Both the position numbers and the translations under genes were made by a program. 8,191 nucleotides of DNA from Flavobacteria bacterium RIFCSPLOWO2_12_FULL_31_7 (GTDB lineage Bacteria > Bacteroidota > Bacteroidia > Flavobacteriales > Flavobacteriaceae). A model generated the notes under the pieces. The model searched no databases and was not told the origin of the DNA. It saw only the letters and a list, made by a program, of their open reading frames with translations. Within the stretch, counting starts at the first letter, position 1. Each line of letters opens with the position of its first letter. Of the stretch, positions 5,877 to 8,191 are shown piece by piece. The DNA lies in contig MGWJ01000035.1 of NCBI GenBank assembly GCA_001800945.1, forward strand, positions 1 to 8,191, written 5' to 3'.

Positions 5877-5906
5877 CAAATGTATGTAATTTATTTATTA
5901 ATCAAA
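5877..5906 (-). promoter_or_regulatory. Promoter of the tRNA-Thr/Tyr/Thr-tuf operon
   Basis: On the minus strand TTTG (5906-5903) is followed after 18 bases by TACATTTG (5884-5877). This fits the Bacteroidetes housekeeping promoter pattern TTTG-N17-23-TAnnTTTG at every defined position. Transcription would start near 5875-5868, inside the 5' arm of the downstream hairpin, and about 35-40 bases before mature tRNA-Thr(TGT). It is the only full consensus match I found in a spacer between rpsU and rpoB. Confidence 0.75.
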
Positions 5907-5929
5907 ACTTTTTTAAATCTTTTTTTCAA

Positions 5930-6232
5930 TTAACTATGTGCTCTTAACTTTTCTTTTCTTTTTACTAACAAACGCTCTAAAGATTCTACCGCTAAATCTG
6001 CCGCTTCTTCAAAAGTTTTACTTTGTTTTTTCACAATAAAATCATCACCAGGAACTAACACTTTTAATTCAACAATTTTATTCTCTTTTTCACTAATATT
6101 TTCAACCTTTAAAAAAGCATCAGAAGAAACTACCTTATCGTAATATTTTTCTAATTTTGTCATTCTTTCATCTATAAAATCAACTAGTTTTTTGTCGATA
6201 TTAAAATTAACCGCGTGAACATTAACTTTCAT
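5930..6232 (-). CDS. hpf: Ribosome hibernation-promoting factor, short HPF/RaiA type
   Basis: This family binds the decoding channel of the 30S subunit, in the mRNA and tRNA sites, and inactivates or dimerises ribosomes in stationary phase. The product is 100 residues, so it has only the N-terminal ribosome-binding domain and lacks the C-terminal dimerisation domain of long HPF. Visible family features are the start MKVNVHAVNFNIDKKLVDFI, the DERMTKLEKYYDKV helix, and the second helix KTFEEAADLAVESLERLLVKRKEKLR, with a basic C-terminus. I chose the ATG at 6232, because the family begins with this beta strand; an in-frame ATG at 6259 adds nine residues without family resemblance. It lies 30 bases after the xerC stop codon, in the same operon. 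Both HPF and RaiA names are used for short forms; I cannot separate them by sequence alone. Confidence 0.95.
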   Translation of the reverse strand: MKVNVHAVNFNIDKKLVDFIDERMTKLEKYYDKVVSSDAFLKVENISEKENKIVELKVLVPGDDFIVKKQSKTFEEAADLAVESLERLLVKRKEKLRAHS

Positions 6233-6262
6233 AATAATAATTGGTATTAAATTAAACATTAC

Positions 6263-7156
6263 TTATTGGTTCCTTGGATGGGCGTTATTGTATACTTTTT
6301 TTAGTTCAGACAGACTACTATGTGTGTAAATCTGTGTAGATGACAAACTCGCATGACCAAGCAACTCTTTAACTGAATTTAAATCTGCACCGTTATTTAA
6401 CAAATGTGTCGCAAACGAATGCCTAAGAACGTGGGGACTTTTTTTTACCTTTTCGGATACAGTACTAAAGTAATCATTTATTAATCGATACACAAACGTT
6501 TCACTTATTTTATTTCCTTTTTTAGACAATATTAACTTTTCATTATCAACATTAATCGCAATTTCTTTTCTTTTTGTTAAATATAAGGTAACAATTTCTA
6601 AAGTTGTAGGCAATAAAGGAAGAATCCGCTCTTTATTTCTTTTCCCTAAAACCTTTATTGTTTTTCCATAAAAATCAATTGCGTTTAATTCTAAATTAAT
6701 TAATTCTGCCCGACGCATTCCGGTTGCATACAACAACTCCACCACCAATCGATTTCGAACACTCTCAAAATCTGTTTCCAAAAATTGGGTTTCGAATAAT
6801 TGATTGACCTCTTTTTCCGAAAATGGAATTTGAATTTGCTTTGGTGTTTTTAGCGATTTATGTTTTACAAAAGGATTAATTTCTATCCGCTTGGTTTTTA
6901 ATAGAAATTTGTAAAACGACTTTAAAGAAGCTATTTTCCTATTTACAGAAGAAGATGCCATTCCAGCATCAGACAGTTGTACAATCCAACTTCTAATTAA
7001 AGGATAATTCACTTCTTCCAATTTACAATTATCATGAGTTTCATTTAAAAAGTGCTGAAACGAAACAATATCATCAGAATATGCCTTCACTGTAAGTGGT
7101 GAATATTTTTTCTCCTTTTCGAGATATTCTGTATGAGATTGCAAATTATTACGCAT
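6263..7156 (-). CDS. xerC: Tyrosine recombinase XerC/XerD family
   Basis: Xer recombinases resolve chromosome dimers at dif during cell division. The 297-residue product matches the family length. It has an N-terminal SAM-like core-binding domain (about 1-95) and a C-terminal catalytic domain (about 110-297). All catalytic residues are present: Arg148 in TGMRRAEL, Lys172 in the GKRNKER beta hairpin, His242 and Arg245 in HVLRHSFATH, His268 in LLGHASLSSTQIYTH, and the nucleophile Tyr277. The flanks are housekeeping genes and there are no att-like repeats, so this is a chromosomal Xer protein rather than a phage or integron integrase. It lies between rpsU and hpf and starts immediately after the U-tract of the rpsU terminator. 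Bacteroidetes often have several Xer-like paralogues, so the exact XerC versus XerD assignment is tentative. Confidence 0.92.
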   Translation of the reverse strand: MRNNLQSHTEYLEKEKKYSPLTVKAYSDDIVSFQHFLNETHDNCKLEEVNYPLIRSWIVQLSDAGMASSSVNRKIASLKSFYKFLLKTKRIEINPFVKHKSLKTPKQIQIPFSEKEVNQLFETQFLETDFESVRNRLVVELLYATGMRRAELINLELNAIDFYGKTIKVLGKRNKERILPLLPTTLEIVTLYLTKRKEIAINVDNEKLILSKKGNKISETFVYRLINDYFSTVSEKVKKSPHVLRHSFATHLLNNGADLNSVKELLGHASLSSTQIYTHSSLSELKKVYNNAHPRNQ

Positions 7157-7200
7157 AAAAAAACCGTTAGATACAAATTTATAATTTATAATCTAACGGT
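7157..7200 (-). terminator. rpsU terminator abutting the xerC start codon
   Basis: ACCGTTAGAT (7163-7172) and ATCTAACGGT (7191-7200) form a perfect 10-bp stem around an 18-base AT-rich loop. On the transcript a run of U (7163-7157) follows, and the next three bases are the xerC ATG. The stem begins 26 bases after the rpsU stop codon. The loop contains a TAnnTTTG promoter box. Confidence 0.8.
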
Positions 7201-7202
7201 AA
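7174..7202 (-). promoter_or_regulatory. Candidate xerC promoter inside the rpsU terminator
   Basis: TAAATTTG (7181-7174, minus strand) matches the -7 consensus TAnnTTTG and lies in the terminator loop. Eighteen bases upstream is TTA (7202-7200), one mismatch from the -33 TTG. Predicted starts fall near 7171-7165, giving a xerC leader of about 10-15 bases. Confidence 0.5.
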
Positions 7203-7226
7203 TAGTATTTAATCAAAAAATGAAGA

Positions 7227-7421
7227 TTAACTTTCTAATTGATCTCTCAAGTTTTGGATGTAAGCCGCTTTTTGAATTTTAATTCTGTTTGTCACAGAAG
7301 GCTTAATGAAAGCTTGACGTGCACGTAACTGACGAACAGTTCCTGTTTTATCAAATTTTCTTTTATAGCGCTTTAATGCTCTATCGATATTTTCTCCGTC
7401 TTTAATTGGTATAATTAACAT
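7227..7421 (-). CDS. rpsU: 30S ribosomal protein S21 (bS21)
   Basis: S21 sits on the platform of the 30S subunit near the 3' end of 16S rRNA. The 64-residue product starts MLIIPIKDGENIDRALKRYKRK and has the basic RQLRARQAF and KPSVTNRIKIQKAAYIQNL segments of the family. In Bacteroidetes bS21, with bS6 and bS18, is known from structural work on Flavobacterium johnsoniae to hold the anti-Shine-Dalgarno tail of 16S rRNA out of use; Tyr54, a residue I recall being implicated, is present here. Strikingly, this gene carries a strong Shine-Dalgarno sequence while its neighbours do not, which fits autoregulation by bS21 supply. It has its own promoter-like sequence upstream and a terminator downstream that abuts xerC. 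Confidence 0.98.
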   Translation of the reverse strand: MLIIPIKDGENIDRALKRYKRKFDKTGTVRQLRARQAFIKPSVTNRIKIQKAAYIQNLRDQLES

Positions 7422-7430
7422 AATATTGAC

Positions 7431-7437
7431 ACCTCCT
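7431..7437 (-). promoter_or_regulatory. Strong Shine-Dalgarno sequence of rpsU
   Basis: On the minus strand AGGAGGT (7437-7431) lies nine bases before the rpsU ATG at 7421. It is complementary to the conserved ACCUCCU of 16S rRNA. The other coding starts in this window have only A/T-rich leaders. Confidence 0.92.
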
Positions 7438-7450
7438 CTCGTTAAGTGTG

Positions 7451-7479
7451 CAAAAGTATATTTTTATTTTCAATTACAG
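7451..7479 (-). promoter_or_regulatory. Candidate rpsU promoter
   Basis: TACTTTTG (7458-7451, minus strand) fits the Bacteroidetes -7 consensus TAnnTTTG. CTG at 7479-7477, 18 bases upstream, is one mismatch from the -33 TTG. Transcription would start near 7447-7441, giving a short leader of about 20-26 bases that begins just before the Shine-Dalgarno sequence. Confidence 0.6.
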
Positions 7480-7508
7480 CATATAAATTGTGAATTATTT
7501 TACAAATC

Positions 7509-7540
7509 AAAAAACCAAGCAACAATTTCTCATTACTTGG
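7509..7540 (-). terminator. Terminator of the acyl-CoA dehydrogenase gene
   Basis: On the transcript CCAAGUAAUGA (7540-7530) pairs with UUGUUGCUUGG (7525-7515), with three G-U pairs, around a GAAA tetraloop, followed by six U (7514-7509). It lies 46 bases after the stop codon and separates this gene from rpsU. Confidence 0.85.
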
Positions 7541-7556
7541 CTTCACTATTTTTAAA

Positions 7557-7579
7557 CCTTTGACAAGCTCAGTCTGACA
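7557..7579. repeat. Possible dispersed REP-like sequence
   Basis: The short segment containing TTTGACAAGCTCAGTCTGACA resembles, from memory, the CTTCGACAAGCTCAGTCTGACA-type intergenic repeat seen many times in flavobacterial genomes, here with CG changed to TG. It has the direct repeat TGACA at both ends. One copy is present, between the dehydrogenase stop codon and its terminator. Confidence 0.4.
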
Positions 7580-7585
7580 AAATTA

Positions 7586-8191
7586 TTATTTTACCGCTGG
7601 TTGATAATTTTGGTTATCGATGATCATTTTCGATAAAATTTCTTTTAAAATCTCAGAAGTTCCACCGCCGATTGGTCCTAAACGACTATCTCTTAACAAA
7701 CGCGCTAAAGGATATTCTTCCATATAACCATAACCACCAAGCATTTGCAAACAATCATAAATAGCTAAATCTGCTACTTTTGTAGATTTTAATTTTGCCA
7801 TTGTTGCTTCTTTCACCACATATTCACCTTTATCTAATCTGGCAGCGGCAGCGTAATTAAACAACTTACAATGTTCCACTTCCGTAGCGTGTTCAACCAT
7901 GGTATGTCTTAAAGCTTGAAACTTATTGATTGTAGTTCCAAAAGCTTCACGTTGCGACATGTATTCAATAGTATATTCAATTGCATATTCGGCTCTGGCA
8001 TGAGCATTAATAGCCATAATTAATCTTTCGAAAGCAAAATGCTGCATAATATAAGGAAATCCTTTTCCTTCTTCACCCATTAAATTTTCTGCAGGAATTT
8101 CTACATTATCAAATGCAATTTCTGCAGTATCAGAAGCTCTCCAACCTAATTTATCTAATTTTGTTGCCGAAATTCCTTTTAGATTTGAATC
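7586..8191 (-). CDS. Acyl-CoA dehydrogenase, C-terminal part (gene continues past right edge)
   Basis: This flavoenzyme family oxidises acyl-CoA thioesters at the alpha-beta bond in fatty-acid or branched-chain amino-acid breakdown, passing electrons to ETF. The last 201 codons are present; the frame is open to base 8191 and an internal Met at 8080 is not the start. Visible parts are the end of the middle beta domain (KLGWRASDTAEIAFDNVEIP, fragment residues 11-33 in part) and the C-terminal helical domain with GGYGYMEEYPLARLLRD (152-168) and IGGGTSEI (174-181). The position that carries the catalytic Glu in medium- and short-chain enzymes (YEGT) is Gly here, while Glu55 in FAFERLIMA aligns with the alternative catalytic Glu of isovaleryl- and long-chain-type enzymes. 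Substrate cannot be fixed from this fragment. It is terminated before rpsU and appears to be an unrelated transcription unit. Confidence 0.95.
   Translation of the reverse strand, partial: DSNLKGISATKLDKLGWRASDTAEIAFDNVEIPAENLMGEEGKGFPYIMQHFAFERLIMAINAHARAEYAIEYTIEYMSQREAFGTTINKFQALRHTMVEHATEVEHCKLFNYAAAARLDKGEYVVKEATMAKLKSTKVADLAIYDCLQMLGGYGYMEEYPLARLLRDSRLGPIGGGTSEILKEILSKMIIDNQNYQPAVK

Noticed and set aside
6233..6259. Nine-codon extension of hpf
   Set aside because: The family starts with the MKVNVHAV strand; the extra residues have no family resemblance.
6263..7156. Tyrosine recombinase as a sign of an integrated element
   Set aside because: Neighbours are core genes, composition matches them, and no att repeats or cargo genes flank it.

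Overview
This is a core-genome segment from a low-GC member of the Bacteroidetes, most likely the family Flavobacteriaceae. The evidence is protein-level resemblance of every gene to flavobacterial housekeeping proteins, AT-rich spacers, near absence of Shine-Dalgarno sequences, TAnnTTTG-type -7 promoter boxes, and the gene order tRNA-Thr/tRNA-Tyr/tRNA-Thr/tuf/tRNA-Trp/secE/nusG/rplKAJL/rpoB. I could not run a database search, so the genus is not assigned. Every gene found lies on the minus strand, so transcription runs from high to low coordinates.

In transcription order: (1) 8191-7586, the C-terminal part of an acyl-CoA dehydrogenase, closed by a strong terminator. (2) 7421-5930, a small ribosome and chromosome-maintenance group: rpsU (bS21, with a rare strong Shine-Dalgarno sequence), a XerC/D-type tyrosine recombinase and a short hibernation factor (HPF/RaiA). 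(3) 5835-5407, three tRNA genes, Thr(UGU), Tyr(GUA) and Thr(GGU), leading into tuf (EF-Tu). (4) After a hairpin, tRNA-Trp(CCA), secE, nusG, rplK, rplA, rplJ and rplL, tightly packed. (5) After a second strong hairpin and a 261-base AT-rich structured leader, the first 283 codons of rpoB, which runs off the left edge.

Together the genes supply translation (EF-Tu, L11, L1, L10, L7/L12, S21, four tRNAs), ribosome dormancy (HPF), transcription (NusG, RpoB) and secretion (SecE). There is no stretch over 300 bases without a gene, and no sign of a mobile element, CRISPR array or foreign island.

No new protein system is visible. What deserves a second look is the regulatory layout: two places where a promoter-like sequence is folded into a terminator (before the tRNA operon and before xerC), the strong Shine-Dalgarno sequence on rpsU, a nested set of RNA hairpins between rplL and rpoB, a hairpin in the rplK leader, and a tRNA cluster that lacks the tRNA-Gly present in the equivalent E. 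coli tufB operon.
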